Shown: in pieces, positions 11,207 to 22,500 of the stretch
Layout: each line of letters starts with the position of its first letter
Position numbering within the stretch: position 1 is the first letter of the stretch
Source of the DNA: Phragmites australis
Lineage: Eukaryota; Streptophyta; Magnoliopsida; Poales; Poaceae
Length of the DNA stretch: 64,000 bases
Direction: 5' to 3'
Assembly: GCF_958298935.1 (NCBI RefSeq)
Contig: NC_084921.1
Coordinates: forward strand, 46,223,001 to 46,287,000
The notes under the pieces: model-generated
The model's database searches: none
What the model was told of the DNA's origin: nothing
Seen by the model: the letters and a program-made list of their open reading frames with translations, nothing else
Position numbers and translations under genes: made by a program

Positions 11207-11832
11207 AAATCGTACCATCATTCGCCTCGGAAGAAGAAGCTAGGAGCAATGGTGTCGTGGCCGTCCACCGTGTTCCAGGAGGTAGACAAGTCAAAATGAT
11301 TGACGGACTGCTTGATATATCTACGATGCAATGGATTTGGAACACATTGTTTTATCGTTGTCGGTGTGGATGCCCTGCGGCTAGCTAGCTGTGGATAATT
11401 TAGGCGAGGCTGTGGCCGGGAAAACGCTCCGGCCGTGTTTTTGCTTGCCACAACTTGCTACGCCCCACTTTAGGCGCGTTACACATCTTTAATCATGTAT
11501 TTAGTTAAATGTTATAATTATGTCTTTCTAAACTTTTTTATTATCTTTCTTCATATATCATAAACTTAATTTCATGCTAAACTTTATCACATAGGGTGAC
11601 CATTTTCTTTATCACATCTCACTTTTTATAACACACACATTTTGCCTAACCTTAATTGGAACAAAATTAGACACAACAAAATATCGTACAACACTACTAC
11701 CGGAAGGAATGAATTTGAAACTTCGTTTCTTCCTCTTCTAGTCTCCAAACCGTGTGCGCGAGACATGCCTTTCGGTGGTACACACCTTGCGTTTCCAGCC
11801 AAGGTTATATAAAATAATACCAATGGTAACAT
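11207..11832. other. Intergenic DNA
   Basis: AT-rich sequence with short chance ORFs. No domain or repeat is recognised apart from the flanking LINE target site. Confidence 0.4.
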
Positions 11833-11842
11833 GCATGGTGCG

Positions 11843-12121
11843 CGATGGCTCGATAGCGGCTGGTCCTTATAGCAGTTGTCGGTACGGCGAAGGGTAGCTG
11901 TGCTTTTGGCGATGTAGTGGGTGATGTTCGGGTGTTTAGTTGTCTAAATATGTTGTGGTTCTTTATCCAACCGATTGAGTAAATAGTTGCTACAGTTATT
12001 TTTTGTTATTGTATTTGTTGTTTTCTCTGTTCCTATTTATAACCTCTCGTGGTTATACTTTTATATTTTTTTTCTTTATCAATAAAAACAGGTATTGTTC
12101 GGTACCGTTCGAAAAAAAAAA
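11843..12121 (+). mobile_element. 5'-truncated LINE retrotransposon with poly(A) tail
   Basis: A 279-bp insertion is flanked by the 10-bp direct repeat GCATGGTGCG (11833-11842 and 12122-12131). It ends in ATCAATAAAAACAGG...GTTCG followed by a run of A, the usual 3' end of grass LINEs. No reverse transcriptase remains. Target duplication plus A-tail indicates insertion by target-primed reverse transcription. Confidence 0.75.
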
Positions 12122-12254
12122 GCATGGTGCGTCTCTCATCTCCTTTTATAAAGAGGGGCAAATTACCAAAATATCACTAACTAAATCCTAGTTTGCTAAA
12201 AGATTATTGAGCTATATCAATAATAACTGGGATATGATTCAATGTTAGTAACAC

Positions 12255-13461
12255 AAGGGTTAATTTGTTTCGTGCCATTATGAAATTACCTATTTTAAAA
12301 AATACACTATATAATTCTATATGTAACTGGTACCGCTATAATTTTGCCCAACTTCAAAACAAGCCATTTGTATGCCCACGACGCTTTTGGGCTCACTGAC
12401 ATGCCACTATATTTTAGTAAGAACCTAATTGTCTTTGGGCCCACTTGCAGGCTCGTCGTGCTCATCTTATGTCGAAGGGCTTCAAATCGGTGGTGATGTA
12501 GATCGATTTGGCTAGTGCGTCGTCTCCGGCAATAGCTTCCTTGCGCCGAAGCTTGGAGCGGGAGCTGGACGCCGGGCCCGTGCCACCTCCACGCTAACAA
12601 CGGCGCCCTCCGCCCCATCGATTGGTGCTCTTGTGCTGCCATCCTCATCTCCCCCCAAGAAGACCACGGTCGCGATGACGGTGGTGCCCCTACTGCTGCG
12701 GATTTGGCCAGAGCGGCGGCACCCTTGCTGCTACCTGCTTCTACGTGCGCTGCTGCCTGATAGGTGCAAAGGAGAGGAGAGCTACGGAGCTCTCACTGCC
12801 ACCTCCATTGATGCTGCTGAGCGAGGCTTCACTTGCTGTCTTTATGCTTGTTGTGTCGTGGCCATTGAAGCTCGCGCCGGTGAGCCACCATTCCGTCGTG
12901 CTAGATGAGGTATGTCACCGGCCGACCGCTCTGAGTTTGAGCCCGTCCTTCGTGCATCGTGCTCGTGTTTTTGTTTAGCCATGTTGTCATTGAGATGTGC
13001 GCGCCTATGTTTGGCCAATGACACCCTCAATCTGTGTTATGTCTCCATCGTGGCTGCATGACCTCTGGTCGTGCCGATGTTTAATTTGAGGTCTCTGCTA
13101 TGGGTGCATGGCCTATGCCCGCACCGACGTTGAGTTTGAGGTGTCCGCCGAAAAGCGTGGAGGTGGCATGGACCTAGGTGTCAATTAGCGTGGATGTCTC
13201 CTCATCACTCCAGGGCTTGGCATCCATGCCGGCGGTGGTGGGGGAGGGTGGCGGCGCATCGACATCCGTGATGCTCGGAGGGCACATAGAGAGGTTAGAG
13301 TACCGAGAAGGGTATTTCGGTCTATACGGAAATACTATAGCTTGCAAGTGGGTCCAAAGGCTTTGGAGAGTATAAAACGACATGTTTCAAACCAGTGCAA
13401 TATTATTATGGCACATTTCTAAATGAGCTAATTTATAATAGCACAGAAGAAATTTACCCTT
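12255..13461. mobile_element. TIR transposon with GC-rich passenger interior, 1.2 kb
   Basis: The left end AAGGGTTAATTTGTTTCGTGCC matches the inverted right end AAGGGTAAATTTCTTCTGTGC. Similarity continues inward for about 180 bp, including a GGCCCACTTGCA-like block near 12440 and its inverse near 13345. AACAC abuts both ends (12250-12254, 13462-13466). The interior (about 12480-13310) is GC-rich and coding-like in composition, but only short ORFs are present and no protein was recognised. It could be a Pack-type element carrying a gene fragment, though a 5-bp rather than 8-9-bp TSD leaves the superfamily open. Confidence 0.6.
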
Positions 13462-13620
13462 AACACAACTGGTAGTATTTTAACGAAGTGTAAATTCACT
13501 AATGGTAATGTGACAATTGCCGCTAAAGAGCCGAGAAATTCTCCACTGATATATACCTCGCACACAATAGTATCGTTGAGGGATCTTACCTTGCCCCAAT
13601 ATCTCCTCGTCTCCTCCCGC

Positions 13621-13627
13621 TATAAAT
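13621..13627 (+). promoter_or_regulatory. TATA box of the cystatin gene
   Basis: TATAAAT in a C-rich context, preceded by CTCCTCCCGC. It lies only 32 bp before the first ATG of the cystatin, which would put transcription start almost on that ATG. Confidence 0.65.
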
Positions 13628-13652
13628 CCCGACCCCAATCCACCCGATCGAG

Positions 13653-14799
13653 ATGCGGAGATATCGAGTCATCGGATTAGTGGCACCCCTGCTCGTGCTG
13701 CTTGCCCTCGCCGTGTCGTCAGCCCGGAGCGCAGAAGAGGAGGCTACCATGGCGGACGGCGGGCCAGTGGTGGGCGGCGTCCACGACGCGCCGGAGGGGC
13801 GCGAGAATGACCTCCACGTCCTCGATCTCGCCCGCTTCGCCGTCTCCGAGCACAACAAGAAGGCCGTAAGCCCCCTGTCCCCTTTGTTCCTCTCCGTCTT
13901 TGTAGGATACATCTGAATCTGAGTTCTACGGCCTGATTGTGCTGTGGTCACAGCTTTGATCACAAATCCTTAGATACTATATAATAGCGGACTTGATTGC
14001 AGTGGTTTTTCGCTGAAAGTTGGTTTGATTCCCTAAATCATTACATCTGCACAATTTTGGGGAGGCATGAGGTCGAGGTATTGCGGTATAGGTCCAATTG
14101 GAGGCTTGGAGCTTCCTTCCTGGACGTCATGGGTTACTGTTTGTGCCAAGATTTTTTTTCCAGAGGTTCTGTCGATCACGGAAAGAAATTTTAGACCAAG
14201 AATCAGTTAAGTGGGAAGAATTCCGCCGTTCAATAAACTTGATTTTACAACTTGGATTTATGAGTGATTTCCTATACCAACCAAAATGTCATGTCATCAT
14301 AACATTGAATCAGCATTATTGTCATTTCATTTGGAAATATAGTTCCAGCAATTTGCCGGGTCTTTCATATTTTGTTTCGGATATATAGTATAAAAGCAAA
14401 TATTAAATTTTCCAGGTTTTAATTGTTTGATGGTAGTATGATCTCTAACGAGAGTATCAGATAGGCTTGCTAGCCAGTCACTGCTGTTTATCATCCACTA
14501 GTAGTCAGATGTGCCCTTGCCAAAAAGAAGAATGTGCTAATGTTTTCTTCCATGACAGATGAGGTTTTGGATTGGATTAGTAACCTTAGCGTTGCCCTTT
14601 GCAGAATGCTCTGCTGGATTTTGAGAAGCTTGTAAAGGTGAAGCAGCAAGTGGTTGCTGGCACGATGTACTATTTCACAATTGAAGCAAAGGATGGGGAA
14701 GTCACGAAGCTCTATGAAGCTAAGGTCTGGGAGAAGCCATGGATGGACTTTAAGGAGTTGCAGGACTTCAAGCCTGCTGAAGACGGTGCTAGCGCCTAA
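13653..14799 (+). CDS. Phytocystatin (cysteine protease inhibitor), oryzacystatin-I-like, two exons
   Basis: Exon 1 is 13653-13865 and exon 2 is 14605-14799. The donor GTAAGC follows GCC and the acceptor TTTGCAG precedes AAT, giving 135 residues and TAA. The first ~27 residues ([20 protein letters not shown]...) form a signal peptide, as in rice cystatin I. The mature part shows all inhibitor landmarks: the GG near the N-terminus (PVVGGVH), the plant signature [12 protein letters not shown], the first binding loop QVVAG and the second loop PW (EKPWMDF). Phytocystatins block papain-like proteases in defence, seed protein turnover and senescence. An internal ATG at 13749 (ACCATGG context, MADGG...) would give a cytosolic 103-residue form. 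Length and intron position match the family, and the frame is intact. Confidence 0.95.
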
Positions 14800-15420
14800 G
14801 GTAGATTTATGCAGTTTTACATGGTAGCAATCAAACAAATTTCATCTATTTCATGCAGCAAAGTATCTTGCCTGTTCTTTGGTTAAATCACACAGGCCGT
14901 AGATGTTTGTTTTTCTTTTTCCTCCTTAGATGTACATTTCTTGATTGATCACTAGTATTGGTCACTACTCATAAACATCCTTGTAGTCAATTTTGTGTGC
15001 TGCCATATGAAATCTGACAAACAGTTGTCGTCAAATCCCTATGTTCCTTAGTTTATTGTACTTCTTATTCTTCATTGGCAGCTAGTACTATTTCTGTATT
15101 TTGTGCTGAAAGATGTCTGTTTATCATTCATTCCTAGAGTATATCCTCACCATTTTTTGACAGAAAATTGATCCAATTGCAGGAACACAGCATCTCCCAT
15201 GTGTAGTTGCTGCCTGAAGCGTGTAAGGACTTGCAGAATAAAGCAGCCGGAATTGATATAGCAGTTGAACATGTCATATCATGTTTGTGTAGTTGCTGCC
15301 TGAAGCGTGTAAGGATTTGCAGAATAAAGGAGCTGGAACTGATATAGCAGTTGAACATGTTATAACATGTTTCCTTTATGTAATATCACAAATAAAAGTG
15401 CTAGTCTGCTTCTTAAAAGG
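14800..15420 (+). other. Cystatin 3' region with candidate polyadenylation signals
   Basis: Non-coding DNA after the cystatin stop. AATAAA motifs lie in each unit of the 86-bp duplication, and AAATAAAA occurs near 15390. Whether the transcript reaches them is not known. Confidence 0.45.
15201..15372 (+). repeat. 86-bp tandem duplication in the cystatin 3' region
   Basis: Two adjacent copies (15201-15286 and 15287-15372) both begin GTGTAGTTGCTGCCTGAAGC and differ at a handful of positions. Each contains CAGAATAAAG, so the duplication doubles a possible poly(A) signal. Confidence 0.9.
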
Positions 15421-15914
15421 TGTGTTAACTACAACTCTTGTAATAGAATTCTCGTATTATAATTATGACTAATTTTGTTAGCCCTTCTGTTGCCCTGTTT
15501 GAACTTTGCAACCAGAAATTCGTTATCATATGGCAATCCCATCCCATCTCAATCAGGCTAGAAAACATTTTTTAGTAGAATCCACAACTTTATCTTGACC
15601 ATTCAGATTATATCTTAGCGACTAAGTAAGCATCTTGTATGCAATAGTCAGCTTCACCTGATAACCGGACACTGAAGTTAGTCTGAGAGAACATGCTTGT
15701 GATCGTTAAAAGTTGATGACTTCTGATGTGTCCCAGACTTCAAGATAGTCGAAAGTCATGTCGTGCGAATCTGTCGTTCGTAGTCCTGTCACTGATCGGT
15801 GCTTGAAGCTCTGTTTCTGGTTTATTGTTTCATTTATGCTATAGATTGGAGGGGTCCAAATATGATGCCTGTTGCGTTCGACATGTATGCTCTGTTCAGT
15901 CTACCATGACAAAT
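15421..15914. other. Intergenic DNA
   Basis: No gene or repeat is recognised. The stretch ends at the CAATGCA duplication of the next element. Confidence 0.4.
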
Positions 15915-15921
15915 CAATGCA

Positions 15922-16619
15922 GACTAAAATCTAAAATTGGATAACATAGGTGTTTGTATTTACAGAAATAGATAATATATTGTCATATTTACAATTTTAA
16001 TATATGTATTCGGTATCTTATTTATCGAAAACTAACTTGCGGTACACTATACGTTGAAAAAATGTGGGTCTGTCTATATTCGACACACGAAGTACTGAAT
16101 ATGTCACCGTAGCTTATATTCAGCACCTTATATGTCAAAAATTAGGGGTATTCGGCACATGAGCTGTCGAATATGATACTGTAGCTTATATTTAGTACCT
16201 AATATGCTGAAAATTAGGTGTATTTGGCACATGAGGTGTCGCCGGCACCTCGTATGCCGAATATGGTTTGTACCGGCACATGAGGTTCCCGGCATAAAAT
16301 GACAGCATCAAAATGCTCGCAGCCGGTAACGGTCATATTCGGCACACGAGATACCGAATACGACACTGTACCCCATATTCGGTACCTCATGTGCCGAATA
16401 TACTTGATTTTCGCATATGATGTGTCATATATGCCATATTCGGCACATCGTGTGTCGACTATGACTGGATCTGTGTTTTTTTTTACGTACAGTATATCGA
16501 AAGTTAGTTTTCGATAAATAAGGTATCGAATATGGATGTTAAAATTATAAATACGATGATATATTACTTATTTCGGTAAAAACAGTCACGTATATTGTCT
16601 AATTTTGGATTTTGCCTAG
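15922..16619. mobile_element. Foldback transposon with nested ATTCGGCAC palindromes
   Basis: The outer arms (about 15922-16060 and 16480-16619) are inverted copies, for example CTTATTTATCGAAAACTAACTT on the left against AAGTTAGTTTTCGATAAATAAG on the right. CAATGCA flanks both ends (15915-15921, 16620-16626). The interior carries repeated short palindromes built from ATTCGGCACATGAGGTGCCGAAT. No coding capacity was found. The long arms suggest a Mutator-like foldback element, but the exact target duplication is 7 bp rather than 9. Confidence 0.7.
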
Positions 16620-16839
16620 CAATGCATCATACGTGACAGAAAATGCAAAGAGATGGATTTTAATTGAGAAACTAAGTAGACATATGCCTTGGTTTATCGT
16701 TTGTGATGAGTGATTGATAATATGTGGCTTTATTTGAGTGTCCTTTTGATTATAAATGTATAATTATGTATACAATGATTGATCTTGTCTAACTAAAGTA
16801 GTAAAGAATTGGAGATTATGTCGTTGCCTCGATGCAGGA

Positions 16840-17345
16840 AGTTTACACTCACTGGATAGTCCGATGTGAGGGTGTTTGATCTCACCGGATAGTCCGGTGT
16901 GTGGCAGTTGTGAGCACCAGAGTTTTTTTTAGCGTAGAGACAGAGAAAAATTCATTCACCGGAAGGTCCGGTGCGGGTGAGAGTGAGCATCGGACTAATT
17001 CTTGCAGAGAAGGATTATTTATGCTAATTTGGAGAGAGCGCCAGATGGTCTGGTGTTGGCAATGGGTGCACACTAGACTAATGTTTCCAGAATGGTTGAT
17101 ATGTGTGTATCAGGAGTAGTTCTGCTCACCAGATAGTCCGGTGTGTGCAATGTTGAACACCGAAAATTTTTCAGCGCGGAGGGCAAGTTGAATGTGCCGG
17201 ATAGTCCGGTGTTGGCGGTGTGAGCACCAGAAGTGGTCACCGGACTATTTTTTTCAGAGAGGAATGCAAACTGGGCTCCAGTAGAATTGTACTTACCGGA
17301 TGGTTTGGTGTTGTACTAGTGTGAATGCCAGACCATCCGGTGCAC
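16840..17345. repeat. Cluster of (C)ACCGGATAGTCCGGTG motifs, LTR-retroelement remnant
   Basis: Five or more imperfect copies of the palindrome ACCGGATAGTCCGGTG (for example near 16885, 16955, 17130, 17195 and 17330) are spaced 60-180 bp apart and separated by 'GTGAGCACCAGA' stretches. Such clusters occur in grass LTR retroelements. It directly precedes a copia gag fragment. Confidence 0.6.
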
Positions 17346-17349
17346 TGAT

Positions 17350-17545
17350 CATGGAGACGTTCACCCGCTTCTATAACAATTGTCGAGATTGGAGGAGGGG
17401 TGGTTCTCGTGCCTACTTTAAGTGTGATGACAATACCCACTTCAAAGCAAACTGCTCTAAACTCAAAAAGAGGGATGACAGTGACCACGACTACAACAAG
17501 CACAAGAAGAAAGAACAAGAAGCCATTCTTCAAGAAAAACCGTGA
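17350..17545 (+). pseudogene. Copia-type gag fragment with degenerate zinc knuckle
   Basis: The plus-strand frame reads METFTRFYNNCRDW...YFKCDDNTHFKANCSKLKKRDD. The CxxC...H...C arrangement (Y replacing the first Cys) and the Lys/Asp-rich tail resemble the nucleocapsid end of copia gag. It is truncated on both sides. Confidence 0.55.
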
Positions 17546-17762
17546 GAGTCTTTGGTTGCAAGTGCTTCATTCTAAAGCGTGACAATCTTGATAAGTTCGA
17601 GTCACGTTCTTAGATCTTGCCGGTTAGCTTACGTTCCGTATATCTGAAGAGAAAGTCAAGCATCCATTGATGATGCCTTGATTGGTTCTAGCATCATCGA
17701 GAGTCTTTCCCACGAAGATCAAAGATCGGTCCCGATTTGATCGATGTCGGGATGTTCCCCTA

Positions 17763-18720
17763 TTAGACTAGTGAGGGGTAGTAATTGGATGACCTCCTGC
17801 AAATAATTGGATGACATTTGACTAGTGAGGTGCGACGGTGGTTGTTCGCCCAATTGTCATCCCGGGAAGATTTATTTATGGGGTTGCGCTTCTCTGAGTC
17901 CGATACGTCTCGTGACAGGGTATTGCCTGGTCTTCCCCGATTAGCGTTGTCTCCAACTAGGGCCAGATGAGAGTTCTCGGCTTGAATGATGATCTCCTTT
18001 GTTAAGTTGGCTGCTGACTTTATCCAATCCTTACCGGCTGGGGTAGCTAGATCTATGATTGAAGGGCACATGAGGACCTCTTGTAGAAGGAGGATCCTCT
18101 TAGCAGTTATGGATTTAAAATAGTCAGCCCCTTGCTGATGTTCGGGGGATGGCAAAATCGAGGCTTCGTTAAGGATCAGGGGTGATGTGCTCGTATAGAG
18201 CTGACCATTGCCTGCACCTGGAGTCGAAAAACCCTGTCTATTTGAATGATCATCATCATGATTACTTAGATCATCACCCCCGTCTCCAATAGCGAAAACT
18301 TCTCACGGGTAACCGCCCTTGGAGGAGGTATCCAAATCCATCATAGATATTTCATCGGATTGCTCCGGTTTGGTGTCTTGACAATCCATGTTGTCAGAAG
18401 TTACGGGGATTGAACCCGACTTTTTGTGAATCAGACATTCATAATTGTCTTAACAGCCGAGTGGTTCTAACTTAATGCAATAATCCTTAGCGTATTGGTC
18501 CTTAAATCGACTTACCTCGTCGTTTGAATCGTCATTGAAAAGTTCATCGTCGAAATTCATCCGATCGATCGCTGGTTTGTCGGGAAGAGAGGTAAAGTTG
18601 TCATAGAACCCCTCATCCAGAAAACTGGTTCTCAGTGAAGCTTTAGGCGATATTGATGACCTCTTCTGCGTAGTTTCTTCACTGCCTTTTGTCATGGTCT
18701 CCACAGACAGCATCAATTGT
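17763..18720 (-). pseudogene. Ty3/gypsy gag N-terminal remnant (minus strand)
   Basis: Two minus-strand frames, 18450-18803 and 17763-18155, read as an acidic, Ser/Asp-rich gag N-terminus (LMLSVETMTKGSEET..., then AGKDWIKSAANLTKEIIIQAENSHLAL) separated by stops. The minus strand at 18700-18725 reads CGACAATTGATGCTGTCTG, close to the LTR-end/primer-site junction ATTGGCGCCGTCTG of grass gypsy elements. No pol remains next to it. Decayed. Confidence 0.55.
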
Positions 18721-19100
18721 CGACGATTTGTGAATCGCTGATTTAACGAACTTGTTAAAGAAACATGAGATGTTTTGAGTAGATGAATTACGATGGAACA
18801 CACATAGAGTTTTATATAGGTTCGGGCATTCGAGATGATAATAACCCTATGTCATATTTATCTTGTATTGATTAAGCTTGTTATAAAGGGATATGTGGTT
18901 GCCTTAGATGGATCTAAACCTAGTCGACGATTTCCTCGCTTAGCTTCTGTTGCTTAAATTTGACTTGTTTCTTCATTTAGATGTGTAATCACTTGTTCTC
19001 CGTAGAGCTCCCTGGCTCTCTCTCTCTATATATATGGGTGTCATATGCCCTGTGGACTCCTTCTTTATATTTTTGAAGATAAAACTTTTCAATTACTGGA
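18721..19100 (-). mobile_element. Gypsy LTR remnant joined to the gag fragment
   Basis: The sequence runs from the CGACA end next to the primer-site-like motif rightwards through TATATAGGTTCGGGCATTCGAG, a layout usual for the R/U5 part of grass LTRs (minus orientation). The outer boundary is uncertain. A CT/TA microsatellite lies at about 19015-19035. Confidence 0.45.
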
Positions 19101-19559
19101 TACCTTAAGTATCTACGAGTAGTTTTCTTTCATTCAATGATTTATTTTTTGAGATAAAGATATATTTGGAGAATTACAGGAAACCTATAAAACTTAAATA
19201 TGATAATTACCATTATTCATCATCACTGATTTCTTATTAAAGTTCAGATCTTTCGGCATATGGACCAACTAGATGGTGATGACGAGCAGACTAGTGCTCA
19301 TTGCGGAAGTCTCCATTTGCACAAAGCCTTACACGGTGTTCTGCTAATTACGACGGATAGTTGTATAAGCGGATTTCTTGATGCCAAAATTATAAATTCC
19401 TGCCTAACGAAGTGTATGATCAGCGTGCAAGCTCTGAAGTACACAAATGCTCGTATAACTACAACGCCAGAAAAGAGATAGTGGACACACAAATTTGCAA
19501 CGGCATCGGCTTCCAAATCCGTCGGAATCCAGCAACGCAGACGCTAGGCCGCAGGCCGA
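19101..19559. other. 3' flank of CYP98A
   Basis: AT-rich non-coding DNA between the gypsy remnant and the P450 stop codon. It probably includes the P450 3' UTR. No clear poly(A) signal was assigned. Confidence 0.4.
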
Positions 19560-22500
19560 TCACATCTCAGACGGCACCCGCCTGTACAGCTCCTCCTTGT
19601 CGAGGCGCGGTGTGGCGACAGCCTGCAGCGGCGTGGCCATGAAGGTGACGAGCCCGGGGGACTCCATCATGTCCACGTCCTCCGGCCGGGTCCCGTCCGG
19701 CAGCGCCCACCTGAAGTGGTGCAGCATGTGCCCGATCATGGACGCCACGAGGTTGATCCCGAGTTGTGCGCCGGGGCACACCCGCCGGCCAGCACCAAAC
19801 GGCAGCACGCGGAAGTCGGCTCCCTTGATGTCGATGTTCTCCTGGAGGAAGCGCTCCGGCCGGAACTCGAGCGGGTTGTCCCAGACCTTGGGGTCGCGCG
19901 CCACCGCCCACACGTTCACGATGACGTTGGCGCCCTTTGGGATGTCGTATCCGGCGATCTTGACGCGGGTGCTGGCCTTGTGTGGGAGCATCAGCGGCGT
20001 CGGCGGGTGCAGCCGGAGCGACTCCTTGACGACGGCCTGCAGGTAAGGCAGGTTCTGGAAGTCCGTCTCCAACAAGACCCGGTCGTGGCCGATGACGCGG
20101 TCCAGCTCCTCCTGCAGCTTCTCCTGCACCCTGGGGTTCCTCACCAGCTCCGCCATCGCCCACTCCACCGATATCACCGTCGTGTCCATACCAGCGGTGA
20201 TCATGTCCTGCATATCACAACTCACAAGTTGATCGGTGATAAGTGAATCAAAGAACACAGGCAGACACAGATCATGGGCCAGGGCGCCAGGCAATGCGTA
20301 CCCAGAGGAGGCCGATGACGGTGTCGTCGCTGAGGTCGTACTGGTCCCTGAGGGTGAAGAGCGCGTCGACGAAGTGCTGCTTGGCGCCGCGCTGCTTGAG
20401 GGCCCTGGCGTGCTCCTCCATGATCTTCACGGTGAGGCGGTCGCGCCGATCGCCGTGGGCTTTGAAGAGCTGCTCGTCGAGCGGGGCCAGCCACCTCAGC
20501 CACCGGATGTACTGCGCGATGGAGAGGGACGCGCCGATCTTGATCCCGTTGGTGACGATCGTCTTGAACTCGCGTCCTTGCTCGTCCAGCTCGCCGGCCG
20601 CGTTCATGAACCGTTTCCCGAAGGCCAGCCGCGTGATATTGTTGAAGGCCACCATCGACATGTAGTTCCGCACCACCACTGGCTTCCCTTCTTTGCCTGC
20701 ATGGAAGTAGGAACCAATTAAGTGATAGACATCGAATTAGATAAAGTTTAAGGTTACGCCGTTCGATTAAAGGATGAGTCAGAAAAAAAAATCTTGTTCT
20801 TTACATGCACCAAGATGTTAAGCACAACATTGCACAAGATAATGTGCATGATTTCAACCCTCAAAATCATTCTTATTTGACCTTGAATCAACACCCAACT
20901 AGCAAGATGACTCACGCTAACAATGTAGCTAGTCTTACAATAATATTTTGTCATGATAACATTTAATTAATTATATTTTACATAGAATCTTTATTTAAAT
21001 ATTTGATTTTTTTCTAATACTATATTTGATATGAATAATTCTTTTTTCTATTCTAATCCTAATTTCAATTATCAGTTATTTTATGTTATTTAGACTCTTT
21101 ATGCAGATATTTTACTTTCCAAACCATATGGAAGTCGAACTACTAATTTTCTATAATTTTTAATTCCAAATTTAGCTATTTATTAATCATATTTGATATC
21201 GACCCTTTGGTTTAATCCAGACTGTTAGATGCTGTGGTCTAGATCTTTTTTTTTTCGATTAACATGATAATTTTCATGACCTTAACAACGAATATGATGG
21301 TTTCTTTTAATACTCAAATGATAATATAATAGATGTTCCAACGAGCCCACCTATTTATATAAAACCTCATAACTGTGACTCCCCCTCCCCACAATTCATG
21401 TATAGCTGCCACCTGCCCAATAGACCGCCTTGCCGCCACACATCGCTAGACCTACCTCCATAGCCCTTCCTCTCGACACTGCCACGTGCCCTCGCATCTC
21501 GTCTTCCTCGGCACTCTCATGCCTCCCATTCTCCAGTGCCTACGCCACTGCCTCGACCGGCTCTAGCGGCACAATCATTGTTGCCCTCAACTGCTGCCTC
21601 CCTATCCAGTGTTAAGCATGATGCCCCCACCAACCATCACCGTCCACCGACGATCCTCTACCACCACTGTCAGGCCGATCTACCTCCCCGGCCTCTCTCT
21701 AAAGTCCGCGGGCCACCACATCCTGACCCATAGCCTCAACTTTCAACCCTAACTTCACCAAAGAAGATGACCTCGACTGAGAAGATGTCAACCTGTTGAT
21801 AAGCACAAATGCCCTAACAAATCTCGTGGCTAGAAATTTGAATGATTACTCGTAAAAAATATTTTTGAATAATGTTTAGCCATTCCAATAAAAGGGTATT
21901 GCCTTTTGCAACCTCCGTATTTCGGTGATGTGGCCGCCACTATATAGTACAAACGATTGCTTATATCTCACACGTGTTGTGTAATTGAAAGGCATTAAAA
22001 CAAATGATGTTAGCCAAACACAACGGTTAGAAAAGGAGCTTGGATGTGTGTGGGCTTAGCCATGCACATATGAGCACATTCAATGGTCATAGTATGTGCC
22101 TATGCTATATGAGGCTAGGGCTTTAATATAATCTAGATGTGTGCTGTGACACGTCCACGGTTATATATATGCGTGCATATAGTATGTGTGACTGACATGT
22201 ACTCGCGAGAAAAGAGTTTCACCAAATTAGACTAGGTGATCCATCTGAATGAAAAACGAAAAGCCTTAGTCGTTAGGTAGGAAGTTCCACTTATAATATA
22301 AATCCAACCATATCAGTAACAAAGTAGCAAGTTCCGTTCTACTCAGCTCAAAGTGACTAAGACCCGGGCCCACAATGTTTGAGCCCTGACCAGTCACCAA
22401 CCAGCGGTGGGCCGCAAAAACAATTGACCAAAAGCAGCACATGGACAAAAATGAAGTGTCTGCACAACAATTGACCAGCAGCAGCAGCACATGAACAGAA

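Noticed and set aside
18395..18480. tRNA-like T-arm (GGGTTCAATCCC on minus)
   Set aside because: No matching acceptor stem or anticodon arm could be folded around it.
19567..20721. Several ORFs of 135-198 codons on both strands
   Set aside because: Shadows of GC-rich CYP98A exons; only the frame with heme and I-helix motifs is real.
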